Positions 34,401 through 46,116 are shown, counted from the stretch's first letter. The stretch is 64,000 nt of DNA from Sarcocystis neurona (GCA_000727475.1 KL647293.1:2058588-2122587), one strand, 5' to 3'. Numbers and translations are program-made. The notes: generated from the letters alone by a model not told the origin.

Positions 34401-36483
34401 ACAAACAAGCAACAGCAGCAGGTAGATGTCGTAGAGACCAGAAGCAGTTTAGCAGCTGCGCTTCAGCGTCAGCAGCAGAAAGAGAAGCTGCACGTCGCCT
34501 TGCTTGATGGCCGGCAGAAGCACTGAGCCACGTGGTACTGGAATAACCGGAGCAAGAGCAGCAGCTGGTAGCACAGCAGCAGAAACAACGGCGTACCACA
34601 GCAGATATAGCCCACCTGCAGCGACGAGAGCTTCTTTATTCGCAAGGGCCACATCCTTCCCAGTTGTCAGCGCCTTCAAAGTCGGCTGCAGGCCGGCGAA
34701 GCCGACGATTGCAGATACGAGCACGTCGTAGCCGTCGAGAGCAGCAAGTTCGACTAGTCCTTCGTCGCCGTAGACGATCTCCGGAACAGAGCAGCCAGCA
34801 GCAACCCCCGGCAGCGGCACAGTAGCAGGAGCACGAGCATCAAGAAGAGGAGAGGTAGGAGCGGCACGGGAAGCAGCGGCGCCGGCAGGAAGTACGTTGG
34901 TCGCGTTGCAAGCAGCAGGAGGCAAAGCAGCAGCAGTGCCGGGGGAGGTAGCAGCAGCAAGAGAAGGCGACTGAGCAGCAGGAGTAGGGGTGGATCTCGC
35001 ACCAGCAGCACCAGCCCCGCCCGCAGCACTGCCAGCAGCAGGAGCAAAAGTAGCAGTGGCAGTAGCAGCGTGTGCAGACGCCACAGCCGCAGTAGCAAGA
35101 AAGGTACTGGCAGCAGCACCAGCAGCAGGAGACGCACCAGCAGAAAGCGAAGAAGTAATAGCAGCAGCAGCCTGAGGAAAGGCAGCAGAAGACAGCAGCA
35201 GCTTGCGCAGCTCAGCTGCCGTCGCCGCGTTCCCTACCGCCACGTATCGAGGCCTGCAAACACGCACGTCGGGCAGTTCTTCTACGCAAGGCTTTGCAAA
35301 TCCATATGTTTAAACCCCGGCTTTAGGTGGACGTAGACATGTGGCTTCACGTAGTACTTATGACCCTCTGTTACTCCATTTCTGCGTACGTCGATGTACG
35401 AGTTTATTCCTGTGACAGCACGTCTACGCCTGTTTACATGTGTACATATACTTAATCAGGCGTGATCATTCATTTAAATGTATATATATATACACACATA
35501 TATAGACGTATGCACATGGGGGTCTCGTTGTCTGCTTCTCCATACATATATATGTATTCGTGTGTATATACACATATATGTAGCGGCACCGACGCATGTC
35601 GGTCTGTGCTTTGCGCAGGACACACGTGTGTACACTTGTATATACGCCTATCTATCTACAGAGTAACACCCCCACACACACAAACACACGCATGTTTATG
35701 CCATACATATATATATACACACATAAGTATAAATATATGTGCACAAACATATACGTATGTATACGTGTCTCTCGGAGTCTACGAGTACCTGGCTATATAC
35801 ACGTGTGTGTTGGCCCCTCGCACACATTCTACATCCGTAGATCCATCACTTCCATCCACTTGTGCACCTGTGTGCATATGTACACACGTGCGCTTGGAGA
35901 TGCCTACGTATAAGCGGCCATTTTCACAGATGCTTGACACGAAAAAGGAGCAGCCGTGCCTCTACACCGAGAAGCAGCAGCAGCAGATGCTGGCACGGCT
36001 GCTACTGCGTACCCGTGGCGCCTTATCTGGTGGAGAAGCAGCGGGAGATCGGTTCCTGCTGCTGCGAGTCCCACTACCTCGAAGCGTTCGGGGAAGGCCT
36101 CCACCACCTGCAGCGTACTACGTCCAATGCTGCCCGTGCTCCCCAGCACCACCACCCGCCGCTTCCGCGGCCCCTGCTGCTGCTCTCTGCATCGCTGTTG
36201 CTGGTGCTGCTCTTCTCTCGTCCACTCCACGGGATCCGCCGGCTGCTGCTGCTGCTCCTGCTCTCTTTGCAGAGGCTTCTCTCTCCGTCGCTCCTCTGCC
36301 ACCTCTGGCTTTCCACCTCTTCGGTGCTGCGGCAACGGCTTCCTCTGGTCTCTTTCTTCTCGCTGTTGCAACTCAAGCTGTTGCTGCTGCATACTGTCTT
36401 CTATCGCGTGCAAGCTGCTGCTGCTGACCACTTCTACATCGCCGTCCCTACGCAGAGAAAACCCCAGCCGCCGCGCATATTCC
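25449..36483 (-). CDS. DXR: 1-deoxy-D-xylulose 5-phosphate reductoisomerase, multi-exon
   Basis: Converts DXP to 2-C-methylerythritol 4-phosphate with NADPH, the committed step of the apicoplast MEP pathway and the fosmidomycin target. Eight exons chain in phase on GT-AG sites: 36483-36013, 35253-34616, 34522-34494, 32221-32027, 29956-29712, 27548-27486, 27057-26844 and 25505-25449. The NADPH site GSTGSIG is at about 36123-36143. [14 protein letters not shown] and [12 protein letters not shown] follow in exon 2. Metal-binding Asp and Glu are in PVDSEH (exon 4). LKH|PRWSMG spans exons 4 and 5, and the Ser/Asn/Lys/Glu substrate site is in [13 protein letters not shown] (exon 5). The C-terminus ends [18 protein letters not shown]. 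Exon 2 carries a large Ala-rich insert (about 34790-35200) absent from bacterial enzymes. The exon 4 acceptor could be any of several CAGs at 32209-32221. The 5-prime targeting exon is not certain; see 39110-40146. Identity is firm. Confidence 0.95.
27838..27960. repeat. (CAGA)/(CA)/(TA) compound microsatellite
   Basis: GACA/CAGA tetranucleotides pass into a CA run and then TATA runs, inside the 2.2 kb DXR intron between 29712 and 27548. Confidence 0.85.
29985..30640. repeat. Long polypurine tract in a DXR intron
   Basis: About 650 bases of the plus strand are almost all A and G (GAGAGA, GAAGAAG, AGGAAAG), so the transcribed RNA of the minus-strand DXR gene is polypyrimidine here. It lies wholly in the intron between exons 32221-32027 and 29956-29712. 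A 239-codon minus frame across it, all Ser/Phe/Leu, is an artefact of composition. Confidence 0.85.
33354..33440. repeat. Direct duplication of about 42 bases
   Basis: Two adjacent copies share ATCTGGAG, CTTACTAG and GCCGCATGCATATACGTAGA, differing by a few substitutions and a short gap. Inside a DXR intron. Confidence 0.8.
33700..34125. repeat. Minisatellite, unit about 56 bases, four copies, in TA-rich DNA
   Basis: The word AAATCCACATGTATACCAGA (first copy with AGG for ATG) recurs near 33852, 33908, 33964 and 34028, each followed by ATATATAC runs and ACCACACATA. Spacings are about 56, 56 and 64 bases. It sits in the DXR intron between exons 34494 and 32221. Confidence 0.85.
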
Positions 36484-38880
36484 CTGCAGAGGTACACATA
36501 CAAAGACAGGTACACGTTGCTGCCTCTACACAAGCGCATATAAAGCCACGCGTCCATACACGTATACACACACCTATACACATATATACATACGCATATA
36601 TATATGTACACACACAAACACATGCAGTCAGAGAAATACGTGCTGTACGACAGAAATCTAGAAATATCAATCTCAGTTTCTACATGCATGCACCTAACAC
36701 ATATATCAGTGCACGTAGCTAGAAATGCCTTAAGACTGCAGGGCCGTGCAGCAAGGCGCAGAACACCGTTGCGCCGGTGACACAGGTGTGCGCAGAAACA
36801 CTTGCATGCGGGCACACCCCACATACGTGGTGTTCATGCAGGCACACACACAAGCAGCCAGAAGCTCGAATATTCACAAGCAGGTGTGCAAGGGTACACG
36901 TGCGATGTCAGCAGGTGCAGACACGCTCACACAGGTGATGCCCGAGTTCTCCGCAGGCTCAACTACAGAGACGCCCAAATAGACGCCCGCAGATATACAG
37001 GGTTACACAGACAGCAGCAGACGCAGAGACTCACGCGTTCACGTACAAACAGAGGTTTAGAACTGTTCAAGCCGAGACACACGTGGCTCACCTCCAAATA
37101 TATATATATATATATATATATGTCCGAGCAGACGCACGTGTAGACAGCTGCAGGCGCAGTTCCACGCACGCATATATATAGACATTCGAAGACAAAAACG
37201 TGCCTACGCGTGTGCGCTGCAGGTGAGTGGAAGTGTACCTTCACGTGGGTACCTGCAATGAATACACGCCCGGCAAACGCCTCTCTCTGCGATTGCACGC
37301 GCATGCACGCGTCCATGCTGAGCCGCATTCACACACGCAGGCACGGGCATGTGCAGGCGCAAATAGATACACGCAGTTCCGCACACGTGTGAATCTCTGC
37401 AAACAAAGTCCAAGAAAATGAACTGCGCTTTACAGGGATGGGCAGGCAGATACACGCAGACACAGAGCCACGCATGGAGAGACAGCTGCGTGCACCGTGG
37501 CACGCAGACAGCCGCATAGAGACGCACACAAAGGCAGGTACGCACAGGTGCGCCCACGACTTCGCAGGCTGCATGGACACTTTTATACGACCACGCGGCG
37601 CCGCGTTCCTCAGCAGCATCTCCCCGTCCCCACACCGCCTCTTTTCTGCGTACAAACGAGACCCAACCTTCTGTCATATTAAGACGACGTTCGGCGCCTT
37701 GAGGCAGCTGCAGCTCCCCGCGAAGGAACACAGGTTCATTTTCACGCGCGCATAAGGCAGTGGTATATATCATAGACACCCTGGAAGTGTACCAGCACAG
37801 CGACAACCCACAAGACGCAACCGTATAGAAATTCGTGGCCACAGATACGTGTATACGTTTGCAAATAGAGGGAGACAAGGATAACGAGCACATGCACAGG
37901 CGTGTGTATATACGTGTGTGTACGTGTGCTCATCTGTACACTGGCAAAACACATGTAGAGGTGCGTGATTAGGTATTCGTCTGCGCGCATCACATGGATC
38001 AGTCAGGTTGCCAAGTACACGGCAACAAGCTCAGAAGGCAGCACAGAAAGCAGCGGCAGCGCACGCAACAACAGAACCGTCGTATCACCGCGGGCGGGGC
38101 AGGGCGAACAGATGCAACAGCAGCGGCACCGCCAGCAGCAGCATCAGCAGCACTGTTGGCAGCGGGAGCAAGAGTGCGTGCACCACACAGGCGCAGCGCA
38201 GCTGGCCAACCACCAACATCACATGCGGCGGCAGAGAGGACGGGGAGCAGCAGCCCATCCAACAGCAGCAGCACAAGCATGAAGACACAAGCAGCAACCG
38301 AAACACCGCAGACGGCACCAGCAGCACAAGCGGCACCAGCAGAGGCAGCGGCAAGAACTCGAAGGCCCTTTTGGCAACAGTAGCAGAGGCAGAGGCTGCA
38401 ACAGCAGCAGTCGCGGGAGAGGCGGCGACAGCAGCCAAATAAGGGCGCAGCGGCACGAGAAGAAGAGGTACGTAAGGAGTAGCAGCACCGCCTCGTGCGC
38501 AACGCAGCAGCAGCAGCACAGGCACTCTCTTCCGCTTGGGGTGCATAAGTGGCTGCTGCTGAAGAAAGTGCAGGGTCGCTACTGGCACACTGCAGCAGTT
38601 TTCTAAAGAAAAGGGCTGCGGGGGTGTGGCTCCCTCTACCAAGCTGCGCGTCTGCCATCCTCTTCTCTTCACTCATTCTTCGAGGTCTGCTGGCAGCAGC
38701 TGCTGCAAATTCCCAAGCGCAAAACATCTGTTGTAATAATCCACCAGCTGCATGCGCGCAGTAGTCTTGCTTGTGACGGCGTGCCTCTTCACAACCCTAG
38801 CAGCACGGTGGAAAGAGACATCACAGCGGGACTGCCCTGCGGCACAGCATTTGGTTCGGCTCCGCCTCAGGGGCACGCGT
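36484..38880. other. Probable DXR upstream region or intron with unresolved coding patches
   Basis: Mostly TA/CA/TG microsatellite DNA, including a TA run at about 37096-37122. Two minus-strand patches look coding: about 37580-37760 (a charged stretch with LNMTEGWVSFVRRKEAVW) and about 38560-38700 (MSEEKRMADAQLG onward). Either could be an extra DXR exon or part of another minus-strand gene. I could not fix both ends of either. Confidence 0.3.
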
Positions 38881-39109
38881 GCGTCAGCAGTGCCGCTTGC
38901 TTTGCAGCAGCCTCCCGTCCGCAGCAGCAGCAGCGCGCAGACAGCAGTTGCTGCGCAGGCACGCAGAGTGCAGCAGCGTGGCCAGGGCACCGCTTATCAG
39001 CCACACGTACAGAGCCGCGGCATCGTACACACAAGAGGAGCTGCATGCAGACCAGCGGCCGGACAACTCGTAAAGCAGTGGCATGCCGTGATTTCTTTGC
39101 GGTACTTAC

Positions 39110-40146
39110 TGCAGCCCAGCGACACTTCCCACGGGCACTCCGCAGGTGGATGCGATGTCCTGCGGCTTCACAGAGGCATCAGCTGCTGCAGGACGAAAGT
39201 TCTTTCCCAGTACGTCCTGCTGCAGCTGCAGCTGCCCTTCCTCCTCAGCCGTAGTCTCAGTTTCGTTTGCAGCAGGCTCACAAGCTACCTGTGCCGGTGC
39301 AGCTCTCTGCGTCTCGCTGATCAAATGCGTAGCGCAACTGACAACACTGCTGCCACCCGAAACTGCTACATCTTTTCTCGCTGTTGCTGCGGTGCCTCCG
39401 CCTGCGTCTCCTCCTCCTCCGCCTGCTGCTGCCGCTCGTGGCGCTGTCCCTGCTGCTGCTGTTACTGGTGTCGCGCCCGCAGTTCCCACGGCTGCTGTGT
39501 CTGCTGCTTGTAGGGCAGCATGTGGTGCGACACATCTACTGAGAAGCCCCCTAGCCGCTGTTCTGCAAATACGCAGACGGGTGGCCCTTCGACAACAAGG
39601 TGCCGCTGGAGCAGAAAGCGCTGCATGCAGTGGTGCTGTGAGGTACGCAGGTGCGGTCTTCTGAGCTGCTGCAGCAGAGGATGGAAGGTGAGCAGCAAAG
39701 GCAGCAGCGAAATGCGCGGCAGCACAAGTACGTGTTGCCGTTTCTTCCTCTGCTGCTGCTGCAGCAGTCTGCCTTGCTGCTTTCTGCAGCCTCCGTGCAT
39801 TGCGTCCTCCTGCAGCAGATATTCCCGCCCCGGGACACACTGAAGTGCGCCTGGTCGCAGGTTTAGCTGCTGCAGCCGCAGGTGTCTCTGCGCACTGAGG
39901 TTTTCTTGGCAGCATGTGGCGCCGTCCGGTGGGTCTACCAGGACAGAGGGCAGAGGACGGTACAAAGTCAAAAAAGGATGTGGGATGCTGCTGGTGCAGC
40001 AGTGGCAGCTGCCTGTGCCACCTTTCCTTTGTTTGAAGCCTACGGGAAGATAAGAAGCGCGCGTAGACTAAAGGCGCTGCAGAGGATGCACGCAGGAGCA
40101 GCAGGACAACAGCAGCAGGAAAGCAGCAGCGCCAGCGGGGCTGCAT
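39110..40146 (-). CDS. Candidate first exon with signal-peptide-like start; DXR leader or separate gene
   Basis: An ATG at 40146 opens a 345-codon frame that starts MQPRWRCCFPAAVVLLLLRA, with a small-residue cleavage-like site and an Arg/Ser-rich stretch after it. This is the layout of an apicoplast bipartite leader. It ends at a strong donor (CTGCA|GTAAGT) in phase 2. Joined directly to 36483 it stays in frame with DXR, giving 982 residues in all. Joined to an acceptor at 39040 it instead adds a natural frame with a hydrophobic segment (AALYVWLISGALATLL) and stops at 38884, making a separate gene. The residues after SVVSCATHLISETQ (about 39365 down to 39110) look coding. The middle (39480-39940) looks better in another minus frame, after an acceptor CTGTCCTGGTAG, and the plus strand at 39978-40322 competes for the start. 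Confidence 0.4.
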
Positions 40147-40399
40147 GGCGGCGCAGACTGCCGCTGCTGGATCAGGTGGCCCACCAGCAGGGGCATCCGG
40201 GAGACGACGGGACGCTTACTAACGTGAGAGCTCTGCATAAGGCTGACGTGAAGAGGAAAGCAACAGAGGCACTCGAGGACGAAACAAGCGAAGACCAAGA
40301 GACGAGAGGAGCAGTAGAATAGGGGAAAAGAAGGCACCAAGACGACGGAGAAGAATAACTAGATAACACGGCCCCACGTGGAAGCGGAGCTCGTCACTA

Positions 40400-41700
40400 T
40401 TTCTACCAAGGACACAACGATAGTGACTGTTTCTTGCCTCCTACAGCTGCTGTTTCGCAGCTGTTGGCAGACGCGTACGGAGACACATATAGACGTGCCG
40501 GAGGACCATACACTAGCGAAGAGGCACATGTACCTTGTGTACACACATATACGTGTGTAGGAATAGAGTTGTGTGTCCCTGTGTAGACGCCATGTTAAGT
40601 GTACAAGTATATATACATATATATATATTATAGGTGCATGTACACTTACATACTCGTGTAGTGCACTGACACTGACGTTCTACAAGCGTACAGATATAGA
40701 TATACTACGTGGGAACAACTGCACACATAGACGCATACGAACACGTGTATTCACGTGAGCCAGAGGAGAAAAGCCACGTCTGTGTGCATGCACACATATG
40801 TACGTATGTCACTGTGTACCGTCACTCGCTACAAAAGGCTCTTTTAAAGGTCCCCCGCACTCAGCAGTAGCTGCAGCAGCAGACACAGCAGCAGGTCTGC
40901 GCAGTCTCGGGGCGGGGGTGGGACGGGCACCTGCACGCACAGCGAGAGGCTGCAACTTCGTACGCACTACAACAATTCAGATGAACAACAACTGCACCAC
41001 AAAAAAGTTCGTGTGCGCACGTCCTTCCATAAACATACATATATATATATATATGTATATATATGTATTGCTCTGTGTGCGTGTGTGTGTGTACGTATGT
41101 ATATACATATATATATATATATGTATATGTATGTGTGCATGTACATACATATATATATATATGTAAATGTGTGTGTGTGTGCACATCTAGAGGTATTATC
41201 TTTCCTCACTGCGTATACGAGTGTGGCGTGGGCGTACGCTGTAAGCACCCGAGCAGTTTCACAACCATTAGGAACTTTCGAAGTTTAGCTCAAGCACTCG
41301 TGCGTAACAAGCGGGCGCAGGAGACGGGCCGCAGCAGGAGCAGCAGTTGCGGCACTGGTTGGACGGGAGAGATGCGTGCGACGCATGAAACGGATAAGCT
41401 ACTCATTTTCGTCCCCTCTACATTCACAAGAGCTGGTCCGTACTTGCACGCTTGTCACAGCAGTGTCTGCGACAGTCCGCCACGGCACGGCCTACACACA
41501 CACACCGTCACGCCTTATAGTATTCAGTAAAGCTTGGGGGCTGCACAAGTTACTACCTACAGTGATTTCCATTATGATGCGTTATATTTGTCACGCCCTT
41601 TACCAAGTAGAGAGTACGAGGGGAGGAGTGTAGGACGAGGACTCCGCGAGAGATACCGTGGACGCGACGGGAGGAAGATCGAATGGCATTTGACTAGTCA
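40400..41700. other. Intergenic, microsatellite-rich
   Basis: TA, CA and GT words with no natural frame. Long alternating purine-pyrimidine DNA occurs at about 41035-41190. Confidence 0.5.
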
Positions 41701-41899
41701 TTAAGTGGAAGAGGCGGGTAGAAAAATTGTCAAGGACTTCAATATATATCACTATTGAAAGTTATACGTCGTATGACGCCAGCACACAGACCGTCATATC
41801 TCCTCTGGCTAGCATGCGCCTGCGGCAGATAGGGCCACACGGGCGGCTTACCGAGACTACCGTCTCCCATGTGGGTCGCCTACTTTCTCAGTCGGCTAA

Positions 41900-42220
41900 T
41901 TGCATCCGCCCTACCTTTATTTATGGGCGACTACAACTGGAGTGCACTGTGACCTGGCCCGCAGAGTTTTTAATCAAATACCTCTTCTCGACTTCGTTGA
42001 TGCTCTCAACAACGAACAACGCACTTCGTTCATGCTGCCTCTATATCCTAATATGCCCCTAGACATGTCTAGTGTCTGTTCCTCCACTGACGTCTCCGAT
42101 GGCGGTGAGAGAAGCCGTATTGAAGCGTGGATATCGTGTTCACTCAACAGGGAACGTCTTGTTTGTACATTTTTCCACAACGCCAGCCATATCTCCAATA
42201 CAGTTCTCGTAGAGCTGTGA
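41900..42220 (+). CDS. Orphan reading frame, uncharacterised
   Basis: About 100 codons ending at a TGA at 42218-42220, with a balanced residue mix (DFVDALNNEQRTSFMLPLYP, then an acidic patch and SRIEAWISCSLNRERL). The frame opens on a non-ATG codon, so it is an exon, a decayed gene or chance. A weak acceptor (TGGCCCGCAG) lies at about 41961. No domain recognised; a fragment of a retroelement gag is conceivable but unsupported. Confidence 0.25.
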   Translation: MHPPYLYLWATTTGVHCDLARRVFNQIPLLDFVDALNNEQRTSFMLPLYPNMPLDMSSVCSSTDVSDGGERSRIEAWISCSLNRERLVCTFFHNASHISNTVLVEL

Positions 42221-42766
42221 CAGGTTCACTTCTTTAGCAGCAAACTTTCAGCCCACGTGGTTTTCGCACTCTCCAGATACGCCTCCGACACTGCATTCAC
42301 TCTCCCTTTACCCAGTTTCTTCAGACCTTCACTTGTATCTCTGCTTTGCTGCCGGAGGTGGACTCCATTCTCCTTGAATGTGCTAGATCAGTGCTGTACT
42401 TGCAAGCTTAACCCACACTTGACACCGCATTTAGGTAGACTTCACCTCTGGCTTCCCCTAATATATTCTATGTAGTGCATCTAACTTTTCAGTCTTCTTT
42501 CCCAGAAGCTGCTTCAACATCACCAGGAGCGGCTTACCTGTGTGCGCGCATGTCCATGTGCTGTTGGTAGTAGTGCTCAGCGTGGCGGAGAAGCACGGAA
42601 CGTGGTCATTACACATCCGTACGCATGTCTGTACTACATTGAAAAAAAAAAACCCTGTAGATACGGCTACACACAATGTACTGTATTATACAGATGCACG
42701 TATATATACATATATACATGTATGTATATATGCGTATGCACACAGATACACGCACACACAAAAACA

Positions 42767-42769
<3 letters not shown>

Positions 42770-42828
<59 letters not shown>

Positions 42829-42838
42829 CATACACATA
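42770..42838. repeat. (CA)n microsatellite
   Basis: At least 25 uninterrupted CA units, then CG/CA and ATACACATATA. It marks the last large microsatellite before a repeat-poor stretch. Confidence 0.95.
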
Positions 42839-42840
42839 TA

Positions 42841-42870
42841 CAAAATCTGTTCTCGCCCGAACAGATTTTG
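42841..42870. repeat. Perfect 12-base inverted repeat with 6-base loop
   Basis: CAAAATCTGTTC, loop TCGCCC, then GAACAGATTTTG. The arms match with no mismatch. It begins directly after the CA/TA run. It is not followed by a T run and lies in no gene I can identify. Confidence 0.9.
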
Positions 42871-42879
42871 CTTGTTCAG

Positions 42880-45800
42880 GTCGGCGAAGTGAAATGTGAT
42901 TTTTTATGGAACATATCACCGCAGGGGAGGCGCCGAATGGCCACGACCTCATGCTGATACGTTGGCTTCTGATCACGGTACAAGCGTCACGAGATGGCAG
43001 CTGAAAAGCTTCGGAAGTGTTTGCGTCGACTGCATAAGAAGTCGCCAATTTTTCTCTTTAGTCTGGGAATACATGTGTACACACGTGTCGATGTCATGTT
43101 CCTTTGGAAGAATATGCTTACAGCACACGGTCTACGTTAGTTTTTTCTCCAGGCGTCACCTGAAGCGAGGCGCCAGAATACCAGACGTCTCCACGTGAAA
43201 ACAGCAGACAGGCTCCGGGTTCTCCTTGTAAGCACCAGCATATGTTTGGTTGCATGCGCTACCCGGTGATGTGTTACGTTACAGAACAAGTGTGTGGAAG
43301 AACTCCAGTCTGTACCACAAGAAGCACTTATATTTGAGCTGGGGCTGAAGCATTCATTGTGCACCATCGTTTTTGAAGGACACATGGCGACACGCCAGGT
43401 CCGCGCCATCTGTTTATAAATCTTCCAGAATGAAGGCACGTCGCGCCTTCATGAAAGACACTTTGTTCTAGCTACCGCTAGATACAAATCTGCCTATAAG
43501 ATTATTGTTACGTCTCAAATGCAGACCTTAAAGAACTCTCGTCTCATCTGTTGCTCGTCTAGAAACTGTTGACCAAGTACGCGCGACAGTGGCGTGGAAT
43601 ATGTTGCCTCCTACCTCTGCCCAATGGAAATGCGATGGACTGCTTTTTTGAAAGTGCTCTATTTGCATTAGTACTCGGAACTGTAGTACATTCGTGCGAA
43701 GGAGCAGCGTGACAGATGTAGTCGCGCGTGGCTACCGAATTGAAAAGAACGCATTCTAGTCGCACGCGGTCAGACCTGCTGGCCAACTTCAGTCTGGTCC
43801 AGAGTTATGGATCCTGTTCTGAGGGTGCGGGTCCGCTGACCGTGCGCAACGCCTAACTCCGTCTAAGAAAATTCACACCGTAATGTCAACTAGCAGACAT
43901 TCCGCTCTTCATGAACTCTCTCAGCGGAAGGCTTGAGGTTCCTACGTATGTAGCTCGGTAGGACGCACACAAACATACGTACACTGATGATTTAGATCTC
44001 GTTGCGATTAAGGAGCTACAGCAGGAACATCCTCAGCAGGAATTGACGAAGGAGAGCCCACGCACACGACGCAACCTGACCGTCAGCATATCAGCACATC
44101 CTTTGTATCCACTCGCTGTCTAAAATGAGTGGACATGAACCAGCAGCAGCTGGCTAGTGTGGGTCGAGATTCCTGTTTGATCAGCGAATTCCGCACGCTG
44201 GAAAACGTGTGGCCTCACGGGCACCGATATACTAAGTTACGCGGACCAGTGTTGACCACTACATTTCCCCCCTCCGGTCAACGTAGTCTTTGGAGTCATG
44301 TCGCGTGTCTAACGGCGTCTTGCAGCCAAGAAGGGGACGGGTTCGTCACGAAGTGTTCTACTTCCACCGCGTCTGCCCGTTGATGCTTCAAGACCGGATG
44401 CGGTCGGGAGAGAACTGTGCAAAAGCTGACTTGGACTACGAAAGCGCAGCTGGTTATGCTGCGATGGCGACACCTGGTAGACTCCAGTAATAGGCACTTT
44501 TTCAAGTTCTGTTTTGCCGCCGCGACGGTGCCCGACGGACAGGAGGCGACAGGGCACTGGACGAGCATGAGGTACACTACGTTACTCTAAGTGCTGAAAG
44601 TCGCACCACTTCATCGCAAAGATTGTGTGGGTAGGGACCACCTCTATCACTACAAAAACCAGGTGACATCGTTTGTAGTTGTATGAAGCGACACCAGGGT
44701 CGGTTGCTGCGAATCAAATCCCACAAGTGGACAGTTGCACTTTTCTCGTCGTGAATCTAATTCTAGCCAGCGTTCGGCCACGTGCGCCACCCAGGCTGTA
44801 ATCACTCTTTCACTGCCGACGATGGGTGTCGGTGAAGGTATTACGAAACCAAAGCAGGTCGCGGCTGGGGGCACCTTGGCCGGGGTCAGTCAAAGTCTTT
44901 GCTATTTTTGTCTCACCGGCAGAGACGGTGGTCGCTCAGATCAGCTCCTCTGCGTCGCAACGGGGGATTAGCTACACACCACGAAAGCCGACAGCGCGTC
45001 TGCATCGTTGATCGAAAGTCCTACCTAGCATCTTCGGTACCCCACACTCTACAGTCAGCATCAAAAGAAGGATACGACGTCTTTTCCTATTGAACATTGG
45101 ATGGAGTTCCACCTAATCACCGGGCTGCCTCGAATAGAAGAATGCTCTGCCAATCGTACGCCGTCCACTCGAGTTTGCATTCTGAGTCGTGTCTTGTAGG
45201 GCGGCGCCGACTTGCGAGCTGCGACAGTTCGTACTGTCGCCGCGGACTGCCGCGCGAGGTACATCTCACTGCGTGTACCCCTGCTAAACGTCGGCCATAC
45301 ATCTTGTTGGTAAAAAGCGCAGACTCTAAACCCTTCGGCTAATGCGAATCTGGCGGAAAGGTGGATCTCTTACTTGTGATACGAGCGCCGCCTGCTACCG
45401 TCCCGCGTAGCTAGTCGACTGCTGGGTACCCCCTGGCGAGCGGTCCTCTTCGCAAACATACTTGGGGTGTCTTTAACAAACAGGATGGCAAGATAAAACG
45501 CGACGCACTCGCCAGCAGAGACCTAGATTCCGCACTTTTACGATGATGGACTTGCACGAGAGATTGTGTATACCAGAGAGTGGGCGTCATTCTTTAACTT
45601 GGGAAGCACGCTAGAGGGAGAACCACATTACCGATAACCTGCATGCTTCACCGCGAGACAGACATTTTGTTACACCTTGTGCGCCATCGGATACTGTAGC
45701 GCTGCGCGGAATGTTGCCTTCTGCTTTCCCTTTTGAGGAGAGCTCTACCGCGATCAGTGGCACGCATGAACGGTGTGGCACCGTGCCATGTCCTCCGGCA

Positions 45801-46110
45801 TTCTTGTGAAATTATGAGCGACTCCAGTACACACGCATTATCAGTCGAAGCCGCAAGTAGCCGCTGCTGTCACAACACTAGGAGAATGCCCATCGCTTGC
45901 AGTCCTGTCCTGCGATAATGTTTAACAAAGGAGATTCCTCCGTGTTTGCGTGGAGGCACCGGCATGCCACACACCTTGCTGGTACCGCACAAGGGCGGTC
46001 TTGTTCATCCGCGCGTGTGTGGACACGGCGGGACGGATACGCGGTTGTCCGTTTTGAAGCTAGACACACCAGGATAGTTTTCACATGACTGCGCCAGCTC
46101 TGGGGAACAC
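42880..46110. other. Repeat-poor DNA, no gene identified
   Basis: No CAG runs and no microsatellites; only short frames. At 44340-44830 conceptual translations carry faint, interrupted resemblance to reverse transcriptase and RNase H motifs (see findings), which I do not annotate as an element. Confidence 0.4.
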
Positions 46111-46116
46111 AGGAAG

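Noticed and set aside
35462..36427. 321-codon plus-strand frame
   Set aside because: It overlaps the NADPH-binding exon of DXR on the other strand, and its first half is TA/CA microsatellite.
38752..39513. 253-codon plus-strand frame
   Set aside because: Cys/Ser/Leu-rich shadow of minus-strand coding-looking DNA; no domain.
41063..41530. 155-codon plus-strand frame
   Set aside because: Its first half is a translated TA/GT microsatellite; the rest has no coding character.
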